A stretch of 45,974 bases of DNA. It comes from UBA4738 sp002413305. Its GTDB lineage: Bacteria; Actinomycetota; UBA4738. The stretch is from assembly GCA_036847185.1 (NCBI GenBank), contig DAIUAM010000027.1, forward strand, positions 1 through 45,974, written 5' to 3'. Made by a program: the position numbers and the translations under genes. The notes under the pieces are model-generated. The model saw nothing but the letters and a program-made list of their open reading frames with translations, was not told where the DNA came from and searched no databases. Of the stretch, positions 30,678 to 40,793 are shown in pieces. Each line of letters begins with the position of its first letter. Position 1 is the stretch's first letter.

Positions 30678-33423
30678 CGATCCTCATCACCTGTGCCACG
30701 TCCGCCCGTTCGGCGGCACGCTGCACCCATCGTGACCCGATCCACGCCACCACCAGCAGCACGGCCGCGGTCACCGCATACGTCGTGAGCGGGAGGCGGA
30801 ACAGGGCAGGGGGCGAGAGCTGGGGGAGCGGGTCGAGCTTCGTGTACACGAGCCGGGCGGCGATCCACGACAGGCCCGCGCCCAGGACGAACCCGACCAG
30901 CAGCATCCCGCCCAGCTCGAGCAGGACCGAGCGGCGGTGGGCCCTTCGACCCAGCCCCATCCGGCGGGACAGCGCGTACGAGACCTCGCGCGATCGTTGA
31001 CGCGCTTCCAGGTACAGGAGCGTCCCGCCCAGCGCGATCAGCCCGGTCATGAACCCCAAGGCCTGCAGGAATCCGAACACCCAGGACAGGATGGTGAAGT
31101 TCGCCAGCCCGGCCACCGCGGCGGCGGTCTCTTCGATCAGGACCTGGAGCTTCGCGGCCCTGGCCTGCGCGTCGACCGTGGCCGGGTCGCCCTTCGCCCA
31201 CAGCTCGAACGTCTTGGGCGTGTTCGAGCCCGGCACCAGGCTCTGGTCCATCACCACCAGCCGCGTGTTCGAATGGAACCCCGGGAAGGCGGTCAGGCTG
31301 GCCACGGTCCGGAACGGCCGTGGCCTCGGCTGGTCGTCGCGAAGGTAGACGATCGATCCAGCCGAGGGAAGCTGCACCCCGGCCGTGGCGATCGGCATCG
31401 GAGCGCCTGGCCGCCCCGGCTTCAGCTCCTCGAGCAGGCGGGAGAGCGACGAGCCGAAGCTCCCGTCCCAGAACGCGGCATCGGCGAAGGTCGACCGGTC
31501 GATGCCCAGGATGTCCACGGTGCCCACGCCGGGCACGAAGGCCTGGATCTCCATCCGCAGGACCTTCGTGGCGTGCGCGGCCATCGAGGGCGGGACGCGG
31601 AAGTCGCCGGCGATCTGCAGGTTTACGTCCGAGCCGTTGAACACCAGCGACTTGGCCCGCGCCGTGGCGGTCACCGAGCGGGCCAGCGTCCCCGAGTAGA
31701 CCAGGATGCCCACCGAGAGGGCCACCGCGGTCACCAGCGCCAGCGCGGTCTGGGATGCCGAAGCCAGCCGCCAGGTGGCCAGGTAGATCGCCGGCGACCG
31801 CTTCGTCCCGGCCTTGCGGAGCCTCGGGAGCAGCCTCCGGAGCCCCCGCGCGGCCAGCCCGGCCCCGCCGGCCGGGAACAGGATGGGGAACAGCAGCAGG
31901 AGCGTGTCAACCTGGGGGAGCCCCCCGGGGCTCGACACGGTCGAGGTGCCGCGGGTCAGGATCTCGTACAGCGACGCTGCAGCCAGGGCCAGGACGGCGA
32001 CCTCCCACGGGGCTCGGGTCCACGCGCCGCGGTCCCGCCCGGGGGCCGGCTGGCTCTGGCCGCGGGCGGCGAGCGCGGCCACCATACCCATCAGGACCAG
32101 CGCGGCGAGCGTGATCCACACCACGCCCACCAGGGCGGTGCCGGGCGCGCCGGTGTCGAGGAGCCTGGTCGGCCCCAGTGCCTTGACCAGGTATACGGCG
32201 GCGATCCATCCGGCCAGGGCGGCGGCGGCCACGGGCAGCGTCGCCTCGAGGATGACCTTGCCCATCAACGCCACCCGGCCGGCGCCCTTGGCCAGCAGCA
32301 CCCCCACCTCGGTCTTCCTCCGTTCGACCCAGTACATGCCGGCCGCGGCGACTAACAGCAGCGCGACGATCCGGGCTGCCAGCCCCACCGTGTCGACCGA
32401 GCCGCGGATCGAATCGAGGTTCGCCGAGGCGCGGGTGACGATCGAGTCGATCTCGGGCGGGGGGAGGCCGTCGAACAGGACGTGGTCGGGATGGAGGGTG
32501 TTCTGGAGGTCGTTCTCCTCGCTCTGGAGGGCCGCGTCGGTGGATTGGGCCTGGCCAAGCGTCAGCCCGCGCGTCCGGACCGGGTACTCCCACAGGTACT
32601 GGGTGTCGAGCCAGTTCAGCTGGGAGGCCAGCTGGATCATCGTCGGCCGGTCGACGATCTCCAGCGACGGCGGGACGAAATTCGAATTGGGGAAGCCGTA
32701 GATCAGGGTTTCCTGCGTGCACCAGAAGGGGCGGAGGGGTTCCTTGACGGGGTCCCGGAAGATGCCCGCCACCCGGACGGTCGCGGCGTGGCCGCCGGGC
32801 GCGATCGGGTACAGCGTGATGCTGTCGCCAGCGCTGACGCCCACCGCCCGGGCGGTGGTGTCGGTGATCCACACCCCGGACCCGCCCACGGAGCTCAGCC
32901 GGTGGACGTTGTCGAGCGCGCCCTCCCGAAAGATCAGCTGCTCCTCGTGGGTCGGGCGCGGCCCGCCCGGCCTCCCGACGGCCGCGACGGGGCCGATGAT
33001 CGTGTGCTTGGGTCGCAGGAGGTTCGGGACCTGATCGGCGTGGCGCTGAAGGTCCCGAGCGCGGATGTTGTAGAGCTGGGCGGCGGTGACCCGCCGGTTC
33101 GAAAGGGGGTCGGTGACCACCCCGTCGGCGCGGCCGCCCGCGCTGGCCTGCAGGCCGGTGTTCCAGGGACAGGCCCCTGCAAGGCCCTGGGCGATGGTCC
33201 CGTTGCCCGCCGAGGACAGGAAGAGCGGGCCGGCCGCACTCGCCGTGGCCAGGACGAGGCCCGCGGTGACCACGGCCAGCAGGAGGCCGGGGAACCGGAA
33301 CAGCAGGAGCGGCGCCCTCACCCACGGCGGGCTGGTCAGCTCCCCCCGCCCGTGGGCTAGCAGTGAACGCAGCCTGCCAGGCAACCTGGTGTCGCTCCTG
33401 GGCCCCTCCGGCGTCCGTGACAC
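30670..33423 (-). CDS. Large FtsX/MacB-like ABC permease
   Basis: A 917-residue permease. A first transmembrane helix (LLLFRFPGLLLAVVTAGLVL, about 40-62) is followed by a large extracellular domain of about 270 residues. Then come two FtsX-type blocks: helices near 345-450 (AARIVALLLVAAAGMYWVERRKTEVGVLLAKGAG) and near 800-915 (FLQALGFMTGLIALGGTLLYL ... RLPLTTYAVTAAVLLVVAWIG), with a second extracellular domain between them. This is the 8-10-helix double FtsX form found in actinobacteria. It works with the two overlapping ATPases in lipoprotein release, mechanotransmission or peptide export; which one cannot be told. GTG 33423 has GGGAGGG about 7 bases upstream. Confidence 0.9.
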   Translation of the reverse strand: MSRTPEGPRSDTRLPGRLRSLLAHGRGELTSPPWVRAPLLLFRFPGLLLAVVTAGLVLATASAAGPLFLSSAGNGTIAQGLAGACPWNTGLQASAGGRADGVVTDPLSNRRVTAAQLYNIRARDLQRHADQVPNLLRPKHTIIGPVAAVGRPGGPRPTHEEQLIFREGALDNVHRLSSVGGSGVWITDTTARAVGVSAGDSITLYPIAPGGHAATVRVAGIFRDPVKEPLRPFWCTQETLIYGFPNSNFVPPSLEIVDRPTMIQLASQLNWLDTQYLWEYPVRTRGLTLGQAQSTDAALQSEENDLQNTLHPDHVLFDGLPPPEIDSIVTRASANLDSIRGSVDTVGLAARIVALLLVAAAGMYWVERRKTEVGVLLAKGAGRVALMGKVILEATLPVAAAALAGWIAAVYLVKALGPTRLLDTGAPGTALVGVVWITLAALVLMGMVAALAARGQSQPAPGRDRGAWTRAPWEVAVLALAAASLYEILTRGTSTVSSPGGLPQVDTLLLLFPILFPAGGAGLAARGLRRLLPRLRKAGTKRSPAIYLATWRLASASQTALALVTAVALSVGILVYSGTLARSVTATARAKSLVFNGSDVNLQIAGDFRVPPSMAAHATKVLRMEIQAFVPGVGTVDILGIDRSTFADAAFWDGSFGSSLSRLLEELKPGRPGAPMPIATAGVQLPSAGSIVYLRDDQPRPRPFRTVASLTAFPGFHSNTRLVVMDQSLVPGSNTPKTFELWAKGDPATVDAQARAAKLQVLIEETAAAVAGLANFTILSWVFGFLQALGFMTGLIALGGTLLYLEARQRSREVSYALSRRMGLGRRAHRRSVLLELGGMLLVGFVLGAGLSWIAARLVYTKLDPLPQLSPPALFRLPLTTYAVTAAVLLVVAWIGSRWVQRAAERADVAQVMRIGA

Positions 33424-33571
33424 TCCCGTGCCCTCCCGATCTGCGCACGACCCGAACGGACCAGCGTGTGCGGTCGCCCCTATGTACGCAAGTTCGAGCC
33501 CGGCCGGTTCCCCGTCTCGATGAGCACGCCCTCCGCGCTTAACGGCGAGGACAGACGGAGCGTTCGGGCGA

Positions 33572-33601
33572 TTGCGTCGATCGGCCCCTTCGAACTAGGC
33601 T
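33572..33601 (+). promoter_or_regulatory. Promoter of the secreted BNR gene
   Basis: TTGCGT (33572-33577), an 18-base spacer and TAGGCT (33596-33601) lie about 70 bases before ATG 33672, in the 248-base divergent gap with the ABC permease. Confidence 0.5.
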
Positions 33602-33671
33602 GCTCAAGCGGAGCACCCGAGGCTTGGGGCCGTTCCGCTGCGTCGGCCCGATGACCACAGAGGAGGGAAAT

Positions 33672-35177
33672 ATGCTTCGAAGGCGCCGGCGCGTGTCGCC
33701 GATTCGGACAAAGGGCACGCTGGTCTTCATCCTCTCCCTGGGGCTGGTCCTGTTCATCGCTGCACCCAGCCCGGCCGGCACTCCATCTCCCACTCAGATC
33801 CCGCCCAAAGTCAAGCCTGCGCTCGCCTACGGCCGTTCCTTCCACGTACCACGAAGGGGCGCCGTCAGCTCGCTGGGCGAAGCGACCAGACTCGGATTCT
33901 GCGGAGGCGACGACTGGGAGCCGGAGATCGCCGCGGCTCCCGACGGCACGCACGTCTACGCAGTGCTCGCCCACTTCCCGGGCGATCGGACCTGCGATCC
34001 GGCATCGGCCAACCCGAACCGCGTCTACATCCAGGTTTCCAGCGACGGCGGCGCGACGTTCGGGCCCCCGCACGTGGTAGCCGAGCGGGTGGGCGGCGTC
34101 GACTATCCGAGGCAGGTGGACTGTGTGGTCACGGTCGATCCGGTCACCGGCGCCGTCTACGTCAGCTTCCTCATCTACGGTGTCCAAGGTGTAAAGACCG
34201 ACGTGGCGGTGGCCAAGTCGACCGACTTCGGCCAGACCTTCTCTGCCGTCAAGGTGAACGGCCCGGGGTGTACGAATTGCGATCACCCCTGGACGGCTGT
34301 CTACGGCAACAACGTCTACACGGCCTATGCCCACGCCAAGAACCATTACCTCGCGCACTCGTCCGACGGCGGAAAGCGCTGGACGGAGACCGACGTCCTG
34401 CGGGAAGACGCCGTGGCGTTCCCCGAAGGCGCGGTGGTGGACGCGGACCATAACGTGTGGTTCGCCTGGGGCGACTGCGCGTCGTCCAGCTGCAATGGCA
34501 ATGAGGCAGGGAACTATCGCGTGTCCCGGACCCTCGCCGGCACCTCCAGCACCTCATTCGCCCTCGTGGCCTCGGCACCGGGCGGACCGAAGTGTCCGTA
34601 CGCGCCGAACTGCGGGTTCGCGTACTTCGGCATCCAGGACGACATCGGGATCGACGCGGCGGGCAATCTGTACCTGGTATGGCAGGATGGCCAGGACCCC
34701 AAGGACGGGAGCCCGCCCATCGTCCAGCTCTCCCGGTGCCTGGCCCCGAAGGACTGCACCACCGACACGAACTGGTCCTACGTGCGCCGGGTCGACGACA
34801 AGAACGCCATCGGCTGCCTCCACTCTCAGTGTTACGCGCTGTTCCCCCGGGTGGAGGGAGGAGCCGCCAACCAGATCGCGACCGTGTGGATGGATGACCG
34901 GCTGGGAACGCCGCTCGACCACACCAACGGCTGGAACGTCTGGCTTCGTGTCTCCACCACGGGAGGGACCTCTTGGACCGGACCGAGCGTTCGGGTCTCC
35001 GAGTACGACCCCAGCCGCAAAGAGTCGCAGCCCAACGGGTTCCTGTTCCCCTACGGCGACTATCAGGGCATCGACATCAAGGGAGCCCAGGCGGTCGTGG
35101 CCTGGGGTGAAGGGGACAACTACACGGGCGGCCCGGAGAACCCGGGCCACATCATCTATCGGTCGATCGCGATCTGA
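33672..35177 (+). CDS. Secreted sialidase-fold (BNR) protein
   Basis: A 501-residue exported protein. Basic N-terminus MLRRRRRVSPIRTKG, then hydrophobic helix TLVFILSLGLVLFIAAPSPAG, consistent with a signal peptide. The mature part is a beta-propeller with Asp-box-like turns SSDGGATFGP, SSDGGKRWTE and STTGGTSWTG, and blades such as HVYAVLAHFPG and VYVSFLIYG. Several CxxxxC and CxxC pairs imply disulfides. No clear catalytic triad is seen. AGGAGGG precedes ATG 33672, though the frame is open from 33624. It shares fold and domain style with the protein at 22000-23826, but residue similarity is low by eye. It is convergent with the GAF/HD-GYP gene. Confidence 0.82.
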   Translation: MLRRRRRVSPIRTKGTLVFILSLGLVLFIAAPSPAGTPSPTQIPPKVKPALAYGRSFHVPRRGAVSSLGEATRLGFCGGDDWEPEIAAAPDGTHVYAVLAHFPGDRTCDPASANPNRVYIQVSSDGGATFGPPHVVAERVGGVDYPRQVDCVVTVDPVTGAVYVSFLIYGVQGVKTDVAVAKSTDFGQTFSAVKVNGPGCTNCDHPWTAVYGNNVYTAYAHAKNHYLAHSSDGGKRWTETDVLREDAVAFPEGAVVDADHNVWFAWGDCASSSCNGNEAGNYRVSRTLAGTSSTSFALVASAPGGPKCPYAPNCGFAYFGIQDDIGIDAAGNLYLVWQDGQDPKDGSPPIVQLSRCLAPKDCTTDTNWSYVRRVDDKNAIGCLHSQCYALFPRVEGGAANQIATVWMDDRLGTPLDHTNGWNVWLRVSTTGGTSWTGPSVRVSEYDPSRKESQPNGFLFPYGDYQGIDIKGAQAVVAWGEGDNYTGGPENPGHIIYRSIAI

Positions 35178-35216
35178 CCGCGGCCTCCGAGTAGGCTTCG
35201 CGCGATCCGTTTGCTG

Positions 35217-37979
35217 TCAGCGGATGGCGCCGTTCTCCCGTAGGTCCAGGAAGGCTTCCACGATCTTCGGATCGAACTGCGTCCCCGCGGCGCTTCTCAG
35301 TCGGACCAGCGCCTGCTGCTCCGGCAGGGCCCGTCGGTACGGACGGTCGGTCGTCATGGCGTGGTAGGCGTCACACACGAAGACGATCCGAGCAGCGAGC
35401 GGGATCTCCGCGCCCACGAGCCCGTCGGGATAGCCGTCGCCGTCCCATCGCTCGTGGCACGCCCGGACGATCGGTCGGATGGGTTGGAGGAACGGGACCG
35501 GAGCCAGGATCTGCTCCCCGATCTCCGGATGCTTGTCCATGATGCGCCGCTCATCCGTCGTCAGCGGTCCGGGCTTCCGGATGATCTCGCTGGGAACGCC
35601 GATCTTGCCGATATCGTGGAACAGGGCGGCGAGCTCGAGCTCCCGCAAGGATTCGTCCGGCAGCCCAAGGACCGCCCCCACCGCAACGGCCATCTCCGCC
35701 AGAGCGTGCGCATGATCGCTCGTGTATTGATCCTGCGCCTCCAGGGCACCCGCCAAGGCCTCGATCGTCGAGACATAGACTCGTTCAAGCTCCTGGAAAC
35801 GCGAGACGTTTGCCAGGGCGAGCGAGGCGATGTCGGAGATACCACGGGCCAGCCGCATGTCTCGGGGCGTGAACCGATACTGGGTATTCGGGGCGACGAT
35901 CGCGAGCCCGCCCAGGCCGTTCGGATCCCATCGCATCGGGGTTCCCAGCACGTCGAGCTCCTCGCTCCACCGCCGGAATTCCGCCGGGCCGGTGGCCAGC
36001 AGCTCCTTGGGGATGACGAACGGCTCGGAGAAGGAGCCGATGAACGCTTCGGCGATGGCTGCGGGCACCACCATGGTGTCGAGCCGGGCGGCGTCCTCGG
36101 ACGGATACCCTCGATGCGCGGCGAGAACGTACCCGCCCTCCTCCCCGCCGGGCAGCCATGCCTCGACGGTAGAGCACTGGATCAGCTCGGGGATCGCGTC
36201 GAGGGCTCCTCCCAGGACCATCTGGACGTCGCTCGCCCGGGTCAGCCGCTCGGACAGCCCCAGCAGGGCCTCCGCTGTCTCGGTCGACTCCTTCTGCGCC
36301 TGGTACAGCCTTGCATTCTCTAAGGCGATCGCGGCGTGGGAGGCAAGGGCCTCCAGCGTCAGAAGATCTGGTTCGTCGAACTCGTCGACCCCGAGCTTGG
36401 ACAACACGATCGCACCGGTCGCCTGCGAGCCGTACCGGAGCGGCACGGCCAGGATCGACTCATCGATGTCCGACGTGCCGGGGATCGTGACCGCGAAGTC
36501 GCAGTCTCGGGCATTCGCGAGGTAGAGCGATTCACCGGTGGCCACCACCCGACCGGTGATGCCCTCACCGACCTTCACGATCAGGGCTTCCATGGTCTCG
36601 CCCCGGTACTCGGAGCCGTCGCCGCGGAAAGCGATCGGGACCAGTGTCTCTCCGTCGACCGCCAGCAGGTACACCCGACAGTTGTGATAGTCGATCAGGG
36701 TCCGAAGCTCCGCGGTGAGCGCGGCGCCGATCTGCTCGACGTCGTTCAGTCTGTTCAGCCGCATCGCCAGGGCGTGCACCACCCTCAGCTCGGCGCGCGC
36801 CCGCATCGACTCGCCACGACGGACGATGCCGGCAACCGGCGGTCTGGCCTCCGGTGAGACGAACCCTTGGACGTGGGGGGCTTGGCCCGGCTGAGCCGCG
36901 TCGTCTCCAGTTCCTTCAGCGAACACCTCCACACGGTTCTTGCCGCTGCCCTTGGCACGGAGAAGAGCGGCGTCGGCGGAGGAGAAGAGCTCCCTCGGCG
37001 AAGAACCGTGAAGCCGGGCCGCGGCGACCCCAATACTGACGGTCACGGTCCCGATCTCCGGGAAAACGTGCGCCCGCACGGCGGATCGGATCCGCTCGGC
37101 GAGCGTCATTGCCGACGCAAGAAGGGTCAAAGGGAGGATGACCGCAAACTCCTCGCCGCCGATCCGGCACACGATGTCCTCGGACCGGCAGCATCGCCGG
37201 AAGATCGCGGCGATCGATTGGAGGACGCCGTCTCCGGTGAGATGTCCGAACTGGTCGTTGGCTCGCTTGAAGTCATCGATGTCCAGAACGAGGAGGGCGA
37301 GGGGAAGGTGCGCGCGGTGGACTCGCCGCATCTCCTCCTCGAGGCGTTCGAAGAAGTGTCGGTGGTTATACAGTCCGGTCAGGGAGTCCGTGATCACCTC
37401 GGCCTCGAGCCGGGCCCGGATCTCCGAGTTGTCGATGCTCAGGGCGACCACTCCGGCGAACCGGATGGCTAGGGCGAGCTCGTGCGGCTCGAACCGCGCC
37501 TCCGACCCGAGGCGATAGAGATTGAGCGTCCCCTTCAACTCTTGCCGGGCGAGCAGCGGAACCACGATCAGTGCCTCGGGCTCCACGGGCGTCCCGGGGA
37601 TCTGCTCGGCGCGGGGATCATCCATCACGTTCGCGACGAGCTCGGGCTCCCCACGTTCGGCGACCGCCCCAGTGATGCCGGCGCCGAATGGGAGGGACCC
37701 CAGCGAGAGGATCTCCGCCGCGTACCGGTCCCGGACCAACACGGGGTGGAGGAGGCGAAGACGTGGGTCCGCGCGGTAGATGGTCAGCGTGTCGTAAGGG
37801 ACGAGTTGGCCGAGGCCGTCCGCGACCGCTTCGAGGACCCGCCCCGGGGATTCTTCGGAGACGAGCAGGGCGGTGATATGCGCGAGGAGCCGGTCTGCCG
37901 CCTCGGCTGCCGGTTCTCCCCCGGCTGTCCGGTCACCCCTCAGGTGTCGGGGGTCCAAGTTGGGATCGGCGTCGCTCAC
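35217..37979 (-). CDS. GAF-GGDEF-GAF-GAF-HD-GYP cyclic-di-GMP protein
   Basis: About 920 residues. GAF at 28-180, GGDEF at 205-370 (opening DSLTGLYNHRHFFERL, signature RIGGEEF, RxxD inhibitory site RSED), a second GAF at 400-560, a third at 575-730 and HD-GYP at 740-915. HD-GYP motifs are intact: FHDIGKIG, HPEIGEQIL, CHERWDGDGYPDGL and DAYHAMTTDRPYR. Synthesis and full hydrolysis of c-di-GMP may thus be joined in one protein, unusual because GGDEF more often pairs with EAL. It has no transmembrane segment and is probably cytoplasmic. The start is uncertain: GTG 37979 is used; ATG 38039 or GTG/ATG codons up to 38285 are possible, but the extra residues look non-coding. Confidence 0.9.
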   Translation of the reverse strand: MSDADPNLDPRHLRGDRTAGGEPAAEAADRLLAHITALLVSEESPGRVLEAVADGLGQLVPYDTLTIYRADPRLRLLHPVLVRDRYAAEILSLGSLPFGAGITGAVAERGEPELVANVMDDPRAEQIPGTPVEPEALIVVPLLARQELKGTLNLYRLGSEARFEPHELALAIRFAGVVALSIDNSEIRARLEAEVITDSLTGLYNHRHFFERLEEEMRRVHRAHLPLALLVLDIDDFKRANDQFGHLTGDGVLQSIAAIFRRCCRSEDIVCRIGGEEFAVILPLTLLASAMTLAERIRSAVRAHVFPEIGTVTVSIGVAAARLHGSSPRELFSSADAALLRAKGSGKNRVEVFAEGTGDDAAQPGQAPHVQGFVSPEARPPVAGIVRRGESMRARAELRVVHALAMRLNRLNDVEQIGAALTAELRTLIDYHNCRVYLLAVDGETLVPIAFRGDGSEYRGETMEALIVKVGEGITGRVVATGESLYLANARDCDFAVTIPGTSDIDESILAVPLRYGSQATGAIVLSKLGVDEFDEPDLLTLEALASHAAIALENARLYQAQKESTETAEALLGLSERLTRASDVQMVLGGALDAIPELIQCSTVEAWLPGGEEGGYVLAAHRGYPSEDAARLDTMVVPAAIAEAFIGSFSEPFVIPKELLATGPAEFRRWSEELDVLGTPMRWDPNGLGGLAIVAPNTQYRFTPRDMRLARGISDIASLALANVSRFQELERVYVSTIEALAGALEAQDQYTSDHAHALAEMAVAVGAVLGLPDESLRELELAALFHDIGKIGVPSEIIRKPGPLTTDERRIMDKHPEIGEQILAPVPFLQPIRPIVRACHERWDGDGYPDGLVGAEIPLAARIVFVCDAYHAMTTDRPYRRALPEQQALVRLRSAAGTQFDPKIVEAFLDLRENGAIR

Positions 37980-38423
37980 GTCCGCGCCCGTTCGGCGAAC
38001 GCCTTCGGACCCGCAACCGGAGTCCGGGCGGTTCGGCATGCCGGGGCTGCACGCTCGAGATTGCGCATGCTCCCTCGGAGAACGATCACATTCGGCCCGC
38101 CCCGCTTCAAGGTAGGTTGCAGCCCGACCGGTCTCAGGAAGCCCCAGGGCCATTGGGACCTGCTGGCGCCTCCGAGGGGCCGGTGGTGCCCATCCCTGTC
38201 GATCCGCCGACAAGCTTCCCCCGCGGGAACGAGGCCCGTCAACCGGCGTTCGGCGGATTGTCAGCGCCAGATCGGCCCAGCCCACCTAGCCCATTGGGGC
38301 TAGCCGGTTCCCCGGGGTCCGAGTTTGCGCGATCAGGTGTGTGTAGACAATCGAACCCATTTGGAGGATGGATTTCTGCCGGCCGCCTCGGCTAGTGTCT
38401 TCCTGATCGCAGGAGGAGGCAGG

Positions 38424-40793
38424 ATGCCACCGAAACCGACCGTCCAACAGGGGGATGCCTCCACGCGGAACCCTCCGCCCTTCAGCGAGGAAGTCGACAC
38501 CGGACTTCTCCACTACACCTACGGGTGGGATGGCTACATCGACCAGCCCAGTCTCGCCACGGTTGGCATCTGCTGCTCGGGCGGCGGCATCCGGTCCGCC
38601 TCCTACTGTCTGGGGGCGCTGCAGGTCCTCCGGGCCAGCGGCTATCTCGCGAACGCGGACTACCTCGCCGCGGTTTCCGGCGGGGACTACATCTCCGTGG
38701 CCCACTCCGTGATCGTGAGCGAGACGTTGAAAGCCGGGGTCGAGTCGGAGTCCGCCCCGACCGATGCCGACTACGCGACCGCTGAGGACAAGTACTTCGG
38801 CGATCTTGCGCCTTGGGCGCTTTCCTCACCGGAAGAGGAGCACCTCCGGAATCACTCGGACTACCTCGCACCCGGCGGCGCCGGGAAGGCATGGATGGCG
38901 CTCAACCTCCTGTATGGGATGGTCCGCCATCTGGTGCCGTTCGCGGCGGGGATCTTCTTGGTGAGTGCCGGATTCGCCGTGGTCTACGGGAGGGCGTTGC
39001 GGCGCGCACTGGGCGCCCCCGGTCCACACTTCCTCGGCGTCCCCCATGGACTCTTTGGGCCGATGCTATGGGTCTTGATCGGTTTGGGAGGAGTGGCCGG
39101 GTTCGCGCTCCTTGGACGACAGGTCGTGCAGAGCCGGGCCCGGCCCAACGGCGACACCCTCGCTCACTTGCAACGGATCGTCATGGCCATGCTCGGTCTC
39201 CAGGTCCTGCTCGCCTTGTTCGGGATCGGGCTGCCCGCCCTGCTCGTCTGGATCCATCACCGGCCCTTCGGAGGCCTCTTCAATAGCGCGGCGAGGGCCG
39301 CCGGGTTCGAGGGTGGGTCGCTCACCGTCACGTCTCTGGCGGCGTACCTGGCGAAGCGGGGCGCCACCGGCAAGAAGAAGTCGGCCAAGTACCTCGTGCC
39401 GCTGGTCACCACGTTGCTCGGTCCCTTGATCATCGGTGTCCCTTTCGTCGCGCTGACGTATTGGATGACTCGACGAGAGTCGCAGCTGTGGGGTCTCCCG
39501 GCGGTCCTCGCGTTCGTCTCGATCGGACTGCTCGTCCTTTTCGCCTTCATCAGCGAGGCCGAGCCGAACATGCATCTCTTCTACCGGGAGCGCTTGTCGT
39601 CGGTGTTCATCGGGCTTCGTCGCCTCCGTCGCGAACGCGATGGCGACGACTACCTGTACTTCGACGAGCCGCCGTGGGCCCAGCCCGTCTGGTTCTCACA
39701 CATCCGGGAGGGCACCGGGAAGGCGAAGCTTCCGAAGCTGGTCGTGTGCGCCGCGGTGAATGTTTCGCAGGACGTTCCTCCCGGGAGGCTCGCTGCATCG
39801 TTCACCTTCGAGAAGGATTACTCGGGTGGGCCCCTCACCGGTTACCTGCCAACACGGGAGCTCGAGGCGCTCGCGGGCAAGAGCGTCCTCACGCTCCCCG
39901 CGATGATGGGGATATCCGGGGCGGCCGTTTCGCCTTCGATGGGGAAGATGACGCGCCCGTGGCTCCGGCTGCTCCTCGCCATGTTCAATGCCCGTCTTGG
40001 CGTATGGCTCCCGAATCCTTGGTGTCACGACCCGCTGCGGGCGCACCAGCTCCACGACCCGAAGCTTGGCGGCAGGCACCCAAGGGCAGTCCCCGAGATC
40101 AAGAAGGAGATGGAGAGCAAGCGTCTCCGCCGGCAGATCCGCAGCCCGGGCACGCTCTATGCCCTTCGCGAAGCCCTCGGCTTGAACGACGCGCACAGGC
40201 GTTTCGTGTACGTCACTGATGGGGGGCATTGGGAGAACCTCGGGCTCGTCGAGCTCCTCCGTCGCGGTTGCGGTCAGGTCCTCTGCTTCGACGCGGCGGG
40301 CGACGACCTCGCGCATTTCAGCACCCTGTCGCAAGCCATCGCCCTCGCCCGGAGCGAGTTGGGCGTGCGGATCGAGATCGATCTCGAGGCCCTGAAGCCG
40401 AAGGACGACGGCTACAGCGAATCCGACGTGGCGACGGGGTCCATCCGATACCCGGACGGGACGCTCGGCGTGCTGGTCCTCGCCAAGCTCGCGATGCCCG
40501 GGGACGCGCCTCAGGACGCCAAGGCGTACCGCGATCGCGATCCGAAGTTTCCAACGAACCCGACATCGGATCAGCTGTTCAACGACCAGAAGTTCGAGTC
40601 GTACCACGCCCTCGGTCGCCACGCCGGCACCGGGGCGGTCCGAGCGATGAACGAATGGCGGCGAGCGAAGTCGAAGCCGCCGCTCCCATCGGTGCCGGCT
40701 CCCTCGCCGAATTCGTGCGCCCGGATCGAGGAGATGGTGACGAACCCGTTCGTGATGGAGCAGGCGGCGAACCCACCGGAGCAGGCACCGTGA
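38424..40793 (+). CDS. Patatin-like phospholipase with inserted membrane region
   Basis: A 789-residue protein. Residues about 45-100 hold the patatin oxyanion motif CSGGGIRSASYCLG and the nucleophile segment AAVSGGDYIS. The catalytic Asp lies much later in VTDGGHWENLGLVELL, near residue 630. Between them are about five transmembrane helices (for example LVPFAAGIFLVSAGFAVVYG and MLWVLIGLGGVAGFALLG), so the catalytic dyad is split by a membrane domain. It is expected to hydrolyse acyl lipids at the membrane; the substrate is unknown. AGGAGGAGGCAGG precedes ATG 38424. Its TGA overlaps the ATG of the next, frameshifted, membrane gene (TGATG), so the pair is probably coupled. Confidence 0.88.
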   Translation: MPPKPTVQQGDASTRNPPPFSEEVDTGLLHYTYGWDGYIDQPSLATVGICCSGGGIRSASYCLGALQVLRASGYLANADYLAAVSGGDYISVAHSVIVSETLKAGVESESAPTDADYATAEDKYFGDLAPWALSSPEEEHLRNHSDYLAPGGAGKAWMALNLLYGMVRHLVPFAAGIFLVSAGFAVVYGRALRRALGAPGPHFLGVPHGLFGPMLWVLIGLGGVAGFALLGRQVVQSRARPNGDTLAHLQRIVMAMLGLQVLLALFGIGLPALLVWIHHRPFGGLFNSAARAAGFEGGSLTVTSLAAYLAKRGATGKKKSAKYLVPLVTTLLGPLIIGVPFVALTYWMTRRESQLWGLPAVLAFVSIGLLVLFAFISEAEPNMHLFYRERLSSVFIGLRRLRRERDGDDYLYFDEPPWAQPVWFSHIREGTGKAKLPKLVVCAAVNVSQDVPPGRLAASFTFEKDYSGGPLTGYLPTRELEALAGKSVLTLPAMMGISGAAVSPSMGKMTRPWLRLLLAMFNARLGVWLPNPWCHDPLRAHQLHDPKLGGRHPRAVPEIKKEMESKRLRRQIRSPGTLYALREALGLNDAHRRFVYVTDGGHWENLGLVELLRRGCGQVLCFDAAGDDLAHFSTLSQAIALARSELGVRIEIDLEALKPKDDGYSESDVATGSIRYPDGTLGVLVLAKLAMPGDAPQDAKAYRDRDPKFPTNPTSDQLFNDQKFESYHALGRHAGTGAVRAMNEWRRAKSKPPLPSVPAPSPNSCARIEEMVTNPFVMEQAANPPEQAP